The notes under the pieces were generated by a model, which worked only from the letters and a program-made list of their open reading frames with translations, ran no database searches and was not told the DNA's origin. From Micromonospora tulbaghiae (GTDB lineage: Bacteria > Actinomycetota > Actinomycetes > Mycobacteriales > Micromonosporaceae): 64,000 nt of DNA. Where the stretch lies: positions 246,860-310,859 of the forward strand of contig NZ_FMCQ01000007.1 of the NCBI RefSeq assembly GCF_900091605.1, given 5' to 3'. Positions 1 through 7,651 of this stretch are shown here, piece after piece; the stretch's first letter is position 1; every line of letters starts with the position of its first letter. The translations under genes and the position numbers were made by a program.

Positions 1-449
1 ACGGCGCTCGGCACGCCCGGGGCGTTGAGCGAGCAGGTGGCGAGCGTCTCCAGGTCCGGGCGCTGCGCGCCGATCCGGTTGAAGGCGATCTCGATCCGGT
101 CGAGCACGGCGATCCGCTTGCTGCGCAGCGGGCCGAGGATCGCGTTGTCGACGAAGTTCGGGCCGCCCTCGGGGCGTACCGCCTGCCGGGCCAGCCGCTC
201 GTTCTGCCGGGCGATCTCCTGGTCCAGGTTGGCCAGTTCCCGTTCCACCTGGGCCGCGGCCGCCGCGGGTACGGCGGGCAGCTTGTCGCGTACGGTCGGG
301 CAGTTCACGGTCTGCGCGGCCGCAGTGGTGGCCGGGCGGCCGTTCTCGCCCGCCGACGCCAGTTGCAGCCCACCGGCGAGCAACAGCGCCGCGAGGGCGC
401 CCACCCCGCCGAGTTTCAGGACCGCGGTCTTGCGCGTACCCCTGGCCAT
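1..449 (-). CDS. Secreted hypothetical protein (3' end cut by window)
   Basis: The reading frame opens with ATG at 449 and stays open to the window edge, so the C-terminus is missing. The first about 34 residues form a Sec signal peptide: basic MARGTRKTAVLK, a hydrophobic GGVGALAALLLAGGLQL stretch, then an ASA-type cleavage site. The mature part is Ala/Arg/Glu-rich and probably helical (two to three helices around ELANLDQEIARQNERLARQA and LRSKRIAVLDRIEIAFNRIG), with two Cys visible (NCPTV near residue 50 and TCSLN near 140). I do not recognise a family with an assigned function. The gene is transcribed away from the pectate lyase gene, and the 344-nt interval carries promoters for both. Confidence 0.7.
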   Translation of the reverse strand, partial: MARGTRKTAVLKLGGVGALAALLLAGGLQLASAGENGRPATTAAAQTVNCPTVRDKLPAVPAAAAAQVERELANLDQEIARQNERLARQAVRPEGGPNFVDNAILGPLRSKRIAVLDRIEIAFNRIGAQRPDLETLATCSLNAPGVPSA

Positions 450-628
450 GCACCTCTCCTCTGGTTGACCGGGAGGGCCGGCGCGGCGGCTGCCGCCCCG
501 TCTCCACGGTGCGAAGTGACGACTGGAGGAATCTGCTCGTGCCCGCTCCGGCATCGCGGTTCCGGCCGATGTTCCGGTCGGCGGTGGATACGGGTGGCGC
601 GTCGGGATCGTTCAGTGCGTACCGAGGT

Positions 629-657
629 TTGACCGCATCGACACCCATCGTTAGGCT
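629..657 (+). promoter_or_regulatory. Sigma-70-like promoter of the pectate lyase gene
   Basis: TTGACC at 629-634 and TAGGCT at 652-657 are separated by 17 nt, which predicts a transcription start near 664 and a 5' UTR of about 130 nt before the ATG at 794. The rest of the 450-793 interval shows nothing else beyond the operator directly downstream. Confidence 0.5.
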
Positions 658-661
658 GCGC

Positions 662-675
662 TGAAAGCGCTTACT
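662..675. promoter_or_regulatory. LacI-family operator overlapping the start site
   Basis: TGAAAGCGCTTACT is an inverted repeat centred on AAGCGCTT, with the central CG typical of LacI/GalR-family operators (compare TGAAAGCGCTTTCA). It overlaps the predicted start of transcription, so a bound repressor would block initiation. This kind of site is usual ahead of actinomycete genes for plant-polymer enzymes. The regulator is not in the window. Confidence 0.55.
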
Positions 676-793
676 GTGCGGGAGACGTGAGCGTTCGGCA
701 TGGCACTGGCGTCCGGGTTTCAAGGCCCGCCCCGACACCGACCGGGCATCGGTGCCGGCGTGGGCACGGCACCACCACCCGCAGGAGACCAGC

Positions 794-2428
794 ATGATCA
801 ACCGACACCGCCGTACGGTGTTGTGGACGTCCGCCGCGGCGACGGCCGCGCTCGTCGCGTCCGGCCTGGCCGTCGGCGCGACCGCCGCCCAGGCGGCCGC
901 CGGCTGCCGCGTCGACTACGCCGTCACCGCGCAGTGGGGCGGCGGCTTCACCGCCAACGTCAACCTGACGAACCTCGGCGACCCGCTCAACGGCTGGGCC
1001 GTCACCTGGACCTTCGGCGCCGGGCAGACCGTCACCCAGTTCTGGGGCGCCGAGATCACCGCCAGCGGCGCCTCGGTGCGGGCCGCCAACGTCAGCTACA
1101 ACGGCAGCCTGGGCACCAACGCGAGCACGTCGTTCGGCTTCAACGGCACCTGGAACAACAGCAGCAACCCGGTCCCGACCGCGTTCGCGGTCAACGGCGT
1201 CACCTGCACCGGCGGCGTCACCCCCACCACCGGCGCGCCGCCCACCAGCGCCCCGCCGCCGAGTACGCCGCCGCCCAGCAGCCCACCCCCGAGCACCCCG
1301 CCGCCGAGCACGCCTCCGCCCAGCACCCCGCCGCCGACCGGCGGTGCGATCTACGCCGCGCCGAACGGCACCGCCGGGGCCGCCGGCACCCAGGCCAGCC
1401 CCACCACGATCGCCGCGGCGATCACCCGGGTCGGCGCGGGCGGCACGATCTACCTGCGCGGCGGCACGTACAACCTGTCCCAGACGGTCACCGTCGCCGC
1501 CGGCAACAACGGCACGTCGAGCGCCCGCAAGAACCTGTACGCCTACCCGGGCGAGACGCCGATCCTGAACTTCTCGGCGATGACCGAGGACCCGGCCAAC
1601 CGGGGACTGGCGCTGAACGCCTCGTACTGGCACGTGCGCGGGCTCGTGGTCGAACGCGCCGGTGACAACGGCATCTTCGTCGGCGGCAGCAACAACATCA
1701 TCGAGCGCACGGTGACCCGCTTCAACCGCGACACCGGTCTGCAACTGTCCCGGATCGCCTCCAGCACGCCGCGCGACCAGTGGCCCGCGAACAACCTCAT
1801 GGTGAGCGTGGAGTCGCACGACAACGCCGACTCCGACGGCGAGGACGCCGACGGCTTCGCGGCCAAGCTCACCGTCGGCGGTGGCAACGTCTTCCGGTAC
1901 GCGGTGTCGCACCACAACATCGACGACGGATGGGACCTCTACACCAAGTCCGACACCGGCGCGATCGGCGCGGTGACCATCGAGGACTCCCTCGCGTACA
2001 GCAACGGCACGCTGAGCAACGGCACGCAGAACGGCAACGGCGACCGCAACGGCTTCAAGCTCGGCGGCGAGGACATCGCCGTCAACCACACCGTCCGGCG
2101 CACCATCGCGTACCGCAACGGCAAGCACGGGTTCACGTACAACCGCAACCCGGGCACGATGACGATCTCGAACAACCTGAGCATCGACAACACCGAACGC
2201 AACTTCTCGTTCGACGCCGGCATCTCGGTCTTCCGGAGCAACACCTCCTGCCGCTTCGCCGGCAGCGGCTCCAACGACAAGACCGTCGGCAACGTGGACG
2301 GCTCGAACCAGTTCTGGTCCGGCGCCAACGGCTCCCGGTGCTCCACGTACTCCGGCGCTCTGGCCTGGTCCTTCACCACCGACGGCCGCCTAACGGCAAC
2401 CCTGGGAGGCCGCGCAGTCTCCCTCTGA
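794..2428 (+). CDS. Secreted CBM2 - Pro-rich linker - PL9 pectate lyase
   Basis: Predicted extracellular pectate/exopolygalacturonate lyase that cleaves pectin by beta-elimination. A signal peptide (MINRHRRTVLW..., cleavage after AAQA, about residue 34) leads to a family 2 cellulose-binding module (about 36-140, paired Cys near its ends, conserved GW.V.W and FG.N.TWN motifs). A PPPSTPPPSS-type linker follows (about 155-185), then a right-handed beta-helix domain of the PL9 type (DUF1565-like start YAAPNGT). The PL9 catalytic lysine fits Lys of DGFAAKLTVG (about residue 358), followed by NIDDGWDLYTKS, where PL9 enzymes bind calcium. ATG 794 is chosen over the upstream frame opening because AGGAG at 783-787 sits ahead of it and a signal peptide starts there. 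The cellulose module probably anchors the enzyme to plant wall. Confidence 0.9.
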   Translation: MINRHRRTVLWTSAAATAALVASGLAVGATAAQAAAGCRVDYAVTAQWGGGFTANVNLTNLGDPLNGWAVTWTFGAGQTVTQFWGAEITASGASVRAANVSYNGSLGTNASTSFGFNGTWNNSSNPVPTAFAVNGVTCTGGVTPTTGAPPTSAPPPSTPPPSSPPPSTPPPSTPPPSTPPPTGGAIYAAPNGTAGAAGTQASPTTIAAAITRVGAGGTIYLRGGTYNLSQTVTVAAGNNGTSSARKNLYAYPGETPILNFSAMTEDPANRGLALNASYWHVRGLVVERAGDNGIFVGGSNNIIERTVTRFNRDTGLQLSRIASSTPRDQWPANNLMVSVESHDNADSDGEDADGFAAKLTVGGGNVFRYAVSHHNIDDGWDLYTKSDTGAIGAVTIEDSLAYSNGTLSNGTQNGNGDRNGFKLGGEDIAVNHTVRRTIAYRNGKHGFTYNRNPGTMTISNNLSIDNTERNFSFDAGISVFRSNTSCRFAGSGSNDKTVGNVDGSNQFWSGANGSRCSTYSGALAWSFTTDGRLTATLGGRAVSL

Positions 2429-2446
2429 CCCCCCGGGCCCACCCGG

Positions 2447-2505
2447 TCGATCATGAAGTTGGCGGCCGAATCGGAGATCGACAACGCCGTCAACTTCATG
2501 ATCGA
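2447..2505. repeat. Hairpin repeat (dispersed Micromonosporaceae type)
   Basis: Arms 2447-2466 (TCGATCATGAAGTTGGCGGC) and 2486-2505 are reverse complements at 19 of 20 positions around a 19-nt centre. It lies 18 nt after the pectate lyase stop and could also end its transcript, although no U-tract follows. From memory, TCGATCATGAAGTT hairpins recur in intergenic DNA of Micromonospora and relatives; the window holds one copy. The rest of 2506-2663 shows no gene. Confidence 0.7.
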
Positions 2506-2663
2506 CGGGTGTGGGAGTGGGGTGGGACCAGGAGCGCGGGCAGGGGCGGCTAGGTGGGGAGCGTCGCGGGTGGGGTTGTCGCAGCTGCTCGTGGTGCTCG
2601 ACCGCGCGCCACGCGTCAGGTGCCAATGTGCGGCGGGCCGCGGAATCCGACCGAAGGACCGGC

Positions 2664-2701
2664 TTGACAGCCTGATCATCGCTTAGGTTAGCCTAACCTC
2701 C
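2664..2701 (+). promoter_or_regulatory. Iron-repressed promoter with IdeR/DmdR box
   Basis: TTAGGTTAGCCTAACCTCC at 2683-2701 matches the IdeR/DmdR consensus TTAGGTTAGGCTAACCTAA at 16 of 19 positions. A TTGACA -35 lies at 2664-2669, and a -10 such as TTAGCC (2688-2693) would fall inside the box. An iron-loaded DtxR-family repressor would therefore cover the -10. The box ends one base before the GTG start of the ATPase gene. Confidence 0.85.
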
Positions 2702-3526
2702 GTGACGAGCAGAACGGTGCGAGCCGACGGCTTGAGCGGCAGCGACCTGCGGCTGGGCTACCACGGCACGACGGTGGTGCACGACGCCGCCATCACTCTT
2801 CGGCCCGCGGCCGTGACCGCGTTGGTCGGCCCGAACGGCAGCGGCAAGTCGACGCTGCTGCGCGGGCTGGCCCGCCTGCACCCGCTGGAGCACGGCGAGA
2901 TCGTGCTGGCCGACGGCACGCCGGCCCGGGCGCTGTCCGCCCGGGACTTCGCCCGCCGGGTCACGCTGCTCGCGCAGAGCCGACCCACCCCCAGCGGGGT
3001 GACGGTGCGCGACGTGGTCGGGTACGGCCGGCACCCGTACCGTCAGCGGTGGCGCGCGAACGACCTCGACGGACCGGCCGCGATCGACCGGGCCATGCGG
3101 GTGACGGGCGTCGACGCGATGGCCGGCCGGCCGGTCGACGAGCTGTCCGGCGGCGAGCTGCAACGGGTCTGGCTGGCCACCTGCCTGGCTCAGGACACCG
3201 CGATCCTGCTGCTGGACGAGCCGACCACGTTCCTGGACCTGCGCTACCAGGTGGAGATCCTCGACCTGATGCGCGAACTCGCCGACACCGCCGGCGTCGC
3301 CGTCGGTGTGGTGCTGCACGACCTCAACCAGGCGGCCGCCGTCGCCGACCAGGTCGTGCTCCTGCACGAAGGCCGGGTCCGCGGTGCCGGCACGCCGCAC
3401 GAGGTGTTCACCGAGGCGGCGCTCACCGAGGCGTACGGCATCCGCGTCGAGGTGACGGTCGACCCGGTCACCAACCTGCTCTCCACTCGTCCCGTCGGCC
3501 GGCACACGACCCGCGTCTGCGCCTGA
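2702..3526 (+). CDS. Ferric-siderophore ABC transporter ATPase (FecE/FepC type)
   Basis: Cytoplasmic ATPase that powers ferric-siderophore import. It has Walker A GPNGSGKST (about residues 41-49), Q-loop region LLAQSRPTPSG, signature LSGGELQ, Walker B ILLLDEPTT and switch HDLNQ. At 274 residues it has the usual length. The GTG at 2702 follows the iron box directly with no room for a ribosome-binding site, so the message may be leaderless; GTG 2717 is an alternative. It opens an uptake operon continued by the lipoprotein 28 nt downstream, the fused permease and a siderophore reductase. Iron repression is expected. The des genes next door suggest ferrioxamine as substrate. Confidence 0.92.
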   Translation: MTSRTVRADGLSGSDLRLGYHGTTVVHDAAITLRPAAVTALVGPNGSGKSTLLRGLARLHPLEHGEIVLADGTPARALSARDFARRVTLLAQSRPTPSGVTVRDVVGYGRHPYRQRWRANDLDGPAAIDRAMRVTGVDAMAGRPVDELSGGELQRVWLATCLAQDTAILLLDEPTTFLDLRYQVEILDLMRELADTAGVAVGVVLHDLNQAAAVADQVVLLHEGRVRGAGTPHEVFTEAALTEAYGIRVEVTVDPVTNLLSTRPVGRHTTRVCA

Positions 3527-3554
3527 CCGACTCCTGCCCACAGAAGAGAAACCG

Positions 3555-4544
3555 ATGTTGCGTACCCGTCTGACCCTGCTCGCCGCCGCCGCGGCCAGCG
3601 CGCTGCTGATCGCCGGCTGCGGCACCACCGAGGAGCCCGCCGCCGCACCGTCCCCCTCCGACGCCGCGTCCACCGGCCCGGTCACCGTCACCGACAGCCG
3701 GGGCAAGACCATCACCCTCAAGAGCCCCGCCACCAAGGTCGTCGGCCTGGAGTGGGGCGAGGTCGAGATGCTCGTCGGTCTCGGCGTGATGCCGGTCGGC
3801 GTGGCCGACCCCAAGGGGTACGCCACCTGGGTGACCGCCGCCCCGCTCGACGCGGGCGTCAAGGACGTCGGCACCCGGGGCGAGCCGAGCGTCGACTCGA
3901 TCGTCGCCCTCCAGCCGGACCTCGTGGTGATGGAGGCCGAGCGCGGCTCCGCCGTCGTCACCCAGCTGGAGAAGTACGTCCCGGTGCTGGTCACCAAGGG
4001 CAGCGACGCCTCCGACAACATCGGCCGGATGCGCGCGGACCTGAAGATGATCGCCACCGCGACCGGCCGGACCGCGCAGGCGGACAAGCTGCTCGCCGAC
4101 TTCGACGCCGCGCTCGCCGACGGCAAGAAGAAGATCGCCGACGCCGGGGCGGCCGGCAAGCAGTTCGCCATCGCCGACGGCTGGAAGGAGGGCAGCACCG
4201 TCTCGATCCGGATGTTCGGCCAGGGCGCGTTCGTCTCCCAGCTCGGCATCCAGCTCGGCCTCAAGAACGCCTGGACCGGCAAGACCGACGAGATGTGGGG
4301 CCTGGGCCAGACCGACGTCGAGGGCATGAACGTCCTCAAGAGCCAGGACCTGCACTTCTTCTACAACGCCTCGGACGGCAACGACGTGTTCGCCGACGGC
4401 CTCGCCGGCAACGCGATCTGGCGCTCCCTGCCGTTCGTCCAGCAGAACAAGCTGCACAAGATGCCCAACGGCATCTGGACGTTCGGCGGCACGCTGTCCG
4501 CCAAGCAGTACATCGACGAGCTGGTCAAGGTCTACACGGCTTGA
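3555..4544 (+). CDS. Ferric-siderophore-binding lipoprotein (DesE/FepB type)
   Basis: Cell-surface receptor for the iron uptake operon. The N-terminus MLRTRLTLLAAAAASALLIAGC is a lipoprotein signal with lipobox LIAGC (Cys22). An Ala/Pro/Ser linker precedes a Peripla_BP_2 (TroA-like) fold with typical segments VVGLEWGEVEMLVGLGVMPVG, VDSIVALQPDLVV and the C-terminal GIWTFGGTLSAKQYIDEL. At 329 residues it matches desferrioxamine-binding DesE-like proteins in length. It lies between the ATPase and permease genes, and its stop is 5 nt before the permease ATG. The identity of the bound siderophore is inferred from the neighbouring des genes. Confidence 0.9.
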   Translation: MLRTRLTLLAAAAASALLIAGCGTTEEPAAAPSPSDAASTGPVTVTDSRGKTITLKSPATKVVGLEWGEVEMLVGLGVMPVGVADPKGYATWVTAAPLDAGVKDVGTRGEPSVDSIVALQPDLVVMEAERGSAVVTQLEKYVPVLVTKGSDASDNIGRMRADLKMIATATGRTAQADKLLADFDAALADGKKKIADAGAAGKQFAIADGWKEGSTVSIRMFGQGAFVSQLGIQLGLKNAWTGKTDEMWGLGQTDVEGMNVLKSQDLHFFYNASDGNDVFADGLAGNAIWRSLPFVQQNKLHKMPNGIWTFGGTLSAKQYIDELVKVYTA

Positions 4545-4549
4545 GCGCG

Positions 4550-6652
4550 ATGACCGCCCCCGCCCCGCCGGGGCCGGCCACCCGGCCGGCCCCGGTCGGG
4601 CCGCCGCCCGCCCGGCGCAGCCGCGTCGCCGGCGCGTTCACCCTCGCCGCGGCGCTGCTCGTCGCGATCACCGCGGTGCACCTCACCCAGGGCACGTCGT
4701 CGGTGGGGGCGCTGGACCTGCTCCGGCTGCTCACCGGCGGCGACGACGAGGCCGCCCGGGTGCTCGTCGCCTCCCGCCTGCCCCGGCTGCTCACCGGCCT
4801 CGCCGTCGGCGTCGCGCTCGGTTTCGCCGGTGCCGCGCTGCAGTCGACCACCCGCAACCCGCTCGCCTCGCCGGACACGCTCGCGGTGAACGCGGGCGCG
4901 CACCTGGCGATCGTCTCCACCGCCGCGTTCGGGATCGCGCTGCCGGCGCTGCCCTCGGGCGGCCTGGCGTTCTGCGGCGGCCTCGCCGCCGCCTCCCTGG
5001 TCATGCTGCTCTCGGCCGGCGGCCAGGCCGCCACCACCCGGCTCATCCTCGCCGGCTCGGCCACCGCGATGGCGCTGGCCTCGGTGACCATGCTGATCCT
5101 GCTGCTGTTCGAGCAGTCCACCATCGGCCTGTTCGCCTGGGGCAACGGCTCGCTCGTGCAGGGCGACCTGGTCGCGTTCACCCAGCTCGCCCCCGTGATC
5201 GGGGTCGCCGCGCTGCTGCTCGTGGCGCTCGGGCACCGGCTGGACCTGCTCGCCCTCGGCGACGACACCGCCACCGTGCTCGGGCTCAACGTGCGCCGCA
5301 CCCGGCTGACAGTGGTGCTGCTGGCGGTGCTGCTCTCCGCCGCGGCGGTCACCATGGCCGGGCCGATCGGCTTCGTCGGCCTCGGCGCGCCGGTGATCGT
5401 CCGGCTGCTCGGCAAGTGGGTGCCCGAGGTGCACCGGCACCGGGTCCTGATGCCGCTGGCCGGCATCGTCGGCGTGGTCATCGTGCTCGGCTCCGACGTG
5501 CTGCTGCGGGCCGTGCTCGGCGGGCAGGCCGGCGTCGACGTGCCGACCGGCGTGGTGACCACGCTCTTCGGCGCGGTGCTGCTGATCTGGCTGGCCCGCC
5601 GCCACCGCGACGCCGGGCCGACCCGGCAGGCGCCGGGCGGTCACGCCGCCGTCCGCTCCCGCGGCTTCGTCGCCACAGTCATCGCGGTCTGCGCGGTCGT
5701 CTTCACCGCCGCGCTGGTGCTCGGCATGCTCTTCGGTGACACCTGGGTGCTGCTGGGCGACGTCGTCAACTGGCTGCAGGGCCGCACCGGCCCGGCGTAC
5801 ACCTTCGTGCTGGACGCCCGCTGGCCGCGAGTCACCGCGGCGCTGCTGGCCGGCGCGGCGCTGGCCCTGGCCGGCACCACGGTGCAGGCGGTGTGCCGCA
5901 ACCCCCTGGCCGAACCGGGCATCCTCGGCATCACCGGCGGCGCCGGCATCGGCGCGGTGTCGCTGCTGACGTTCGCGCCGATGGCCGGCGTGCTCGCCCT
6001 GTCCGGCGCCGCCGGTCTCGGCGCGGTCGCCGCGTTCGCGCTGGTCTACGGCCTGGCGCGGAGGCGCGGCCTCAACTCCGACCGGCTGGTGCTGATCGGG
6101 TTCGCGGTCTGGCAGGGCGGTACGGCGATCATCACGTTCATCGTGGTCTCGTCCGACCCGTGGAACACCGGCAAGGCGCTGACCTGGCTGTCCGGCTCCA
6201 CCTACGGGCGTACCGCCCCGCAGGTGCTGCCGGTGCTGATCGCGCTGCTGATCGCGCTGCCGGTGGTGGCCGCCGTGCGCCGCGAGCTGGACCTGCTCGC
6301 GCTCGACGACGACACGCCCCGGGTGCTCGGCGTCCGGCTGGAACGCGCCCGGCTGATCGCGCTCGGCCTGGCGGCGCTGCTCACCGCCACCGCCGTGTCG
6401 GCGGTCGGCGTGATCGGCTTCGTCGGCCTGGTCGCGCCGCACGCGGCCCGCGCCCTCGTCGGCGGGCGGCACACCCGCGTCCTGCCGGTCGCGGTGCTGC
6501 TCGGTGCCACCCTGGTCAGCCTCGCCGACACGCTCGGCCGCAGCGTGATCGCACCCGCCCAGGTCCCCGCCGGTCTGGTCACCGCCTTGATCGGCACCCC
6601 GTACTTCGTCTGGCTGCTGTGGCGTTCCCGCGCCGCGGCAGCCGCCCGTTGA
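4550..6652 (+). CDS. Fused FecCD double permease (FhuB-like) for ferric siderophore
   Basis: Membrane permease of 700 residues made of two tandem FecCD-family halves, about residues 20-345 and 365-700, each with about ten membrane segments. Landmarks repeat in both halves: RLPRLLTGLAVGVALGFAGAALQ / RWPRVTAALLAGAALALAGTTVQ, then NPLASPDTLAVNAGA / NPLAEPGILGITGGAG, and GPIGFVGLGAPVIVRLL / GVIGFVGLVAPHAARAL (ATPase coupling site). E. coli FhuB has the same single-chain layout, whereas most systems use two genes. ATG 4550 is 5 nt after the lipoprotein stop; TTG 4541 would overlap it. It needs only the upstream ATPase and lipoprotein to make a complete importer. Confidence 0.92.
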   Translation: MTAPAPPGPATRPAPVGPPPARRSRVAGAFTLAAALLVAITAVHLTQGTSSVGALDLLRLLTGGDDEAARVLVASRLPRLLTGLAVGVALGFAGAALQSTTRNPLASPDTLAVNAGAHLAIVSTAAFGIALPALPSGGLAFCGGLAAASLVMLLSAGGQAATTRLILAGSATAMALASVTMLILLLFEQSTIGLFAWGNGSLVQGDLVAFTQLAPVIGVAALLLVALGHRLDLLALGDDTATVLGLNVRRTRLTVVLLAVLLSAAAVTMAGPIGFVGLGAPVIVRLLGKWVPEVHRHRVLMPLAGIVGVVIVLGSDVLLRAVLGGQAGVDVPTGVVTTLFGAVLLIWLARRHRDAGPTRQAPGGHAAVRSRGFVATVIAVCAVVFTAALVLGMLFGDTWVLLGDVVNWLQGRTGPAYTFVLDARWPRVTAALLAGAALALAGTTVQAVCRNPLAEPGILGITGGAGIGAVSLLTFAPMAGVLALSGAAGLGAVAAFALVYGLARRRGLNSDRLVLIGFAVWQGGTAIITFIVVSSDPWNTGKALTWLSGSTYGRTAPQVLPVLIALLIALPVVAAVRRELDLLALDDDTPRVLGVRLERARLIALGLAALLTATAVSAVGVIGFVGLVAPHAARALVGGRHTRVLPVAVLLGATLVSLADTLGRSVIAPAQVPAGLVTALIGTPYFVWLLWRSRAAAAAR

Positions 6653-6697
6653 CCCGTTCACCGACGCACCGCCCACCGGCCGTGAGAGGAATGACGC

Positions 6698-7600
6698 ATG
6701 ACCAGCACCCTGGCCGTCGCGCCCTGGCGAGTCTTCACCGTCGAGGTCCGCGCGCTACGCCGGCTCGGCCCGTCCTTCCTGCGGGTGACGCTCACCGGCC
6801 CGGACCTGGACCGGTTCGCCGACAACGGGTACGACCAGCGGATCAAGCTGGCCCTGCCGGCGGTCGACGGGGCGCCGGGGGAGCTGCCCGACGGGCCGGA
6901 CTGGTTCCCGCGTTGGCGTGAGCTGCCGGACGGGCTGCGCAGCCCGATCCGCACCTACACGGTCCGGGCGGTCCGGCCGGAGGCGTACGAGGTGGACGTG
7001 GACATGGCGCTGCACGGCGACGGCGGCCCGGCCACCCGGTGGGCACGGCGGGCCCGCCTCGGCGACCGGATCGCCGTGGTCGGCCCGGATGCCGGGTGGG
7101 ACGGCCCGCACGGCGGGGTCGAGTTCCAGCCGCCGGCCGGCGCCACGCTGCTGCTGGCCGGCGACGAGACCGCCGCGCCGGCGATCTGCGCGATCCTGGA
7201 GCGGCTGCCCGCCGACGCGCGCGGGCACGCGCTGGTGGAGGTGCCGGAGACCGGCGACGAGCTGCCCTGCCGGGCCCCGGCGGGCGTGACCGTGACCTGG
7301 CTGCCCCGCGACGGCGCCCGGCACGGCAGCCGGCTCACCCCGGCGGTGACGAGCCTGGCCGGCCGGCTGGTGCCCGTACCGGCCGGGCCGGTCGCCGCGC
7401 CGCTGGCGGAGGTGGACGTGGACCGGGACATCCTCTGGGAGGTGCCGGATCGGCCCGACGGCGCGCCGCTCTACGCCTGGCTGGCCGGGGAGGCGGCGGT
7501 GATCCGCGGCCTGCGCCGCCACCTGGTCACCGAGCGGGGCATGGACCGGTGCGCGGTGGCGTTCATGGGCTACTGGCGGGCCGGTCGCGCGGAGAACTGA
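6698..7600 (+). CDS. Siderophore-interacting protein, flavin-dependent ferric reductase (ViuB/DesF type)
   Basis: Cytoplasmic SIP-family reductase that releases iron from imported ferric siderophore using FAD and NAD(P)H. It has the FAD-binding motif RTYTVR (about residue 86), LLLAGDETAAPA at the start of the SIP domain, WLAGEAAVIRGLRRHL and the family end MGYWRAG. Length 300 is a little above the usual 260-290. ATG 6698 is chosen over ATG 6691 because it is in frame and GAGAGGA at 6684-6690 is well spaced. Last gene of the uptake operon; it converges on desD across a strong terminator. Confidence 0.92.
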   Translation: MTSTLAVAPWRVFTVEVRALRRLGPSFLRVTLTGPDLDRFADNGYDQRIKLALPAVDGAPGELPDGPDWFPRWRELPDGLRSPIRTYTVRAVRPEAYEVDVDMALHGDGGPATRWARRARLGDRIAVVGPDAGWDGPHGGVEFQPPAGATLLLAGDETAAPAICAILERLPADARGHALVEVPETGDELPCRAPAGVTVTWLPRDGARHGSRLTPAVTSLAGRLVPVPAGPVAAPLAEVDVDRDILWEVPDRPDGAPLYAWLAGEAAVIRGLRRHLVTERGMDRCAVAFMGYWRAGRAEN

Positions 7601-7617
7601 TCGTCCCCACCGCCGTT

Positions 7618-7650
7618 GAAGCGGGCCGGCGCACGGCGCCGGCCCGCTTC
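7618..7650. terminator. Bidirectional terminator between SIP gene and desD
   Basis: A perfect 15-bp stem (7618-7632 with 7636-7650, arm GAAGCGGGCCGGCGC) closes a 3-nt loop. It lies between convergent stop codons at 7600 and 7652. Confidence 0.8.
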
Positions 7651-7651
7651 G

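Noticed and set aside
4532..6676. 714-residue minus-strand frame opposite the fused permease
   Set aside because: Composition is Gly/Arg/Gln/His-rich with no domain; the plus-strand frame is a complete FecCD permease. The long antisense opening is an effect of high GC.
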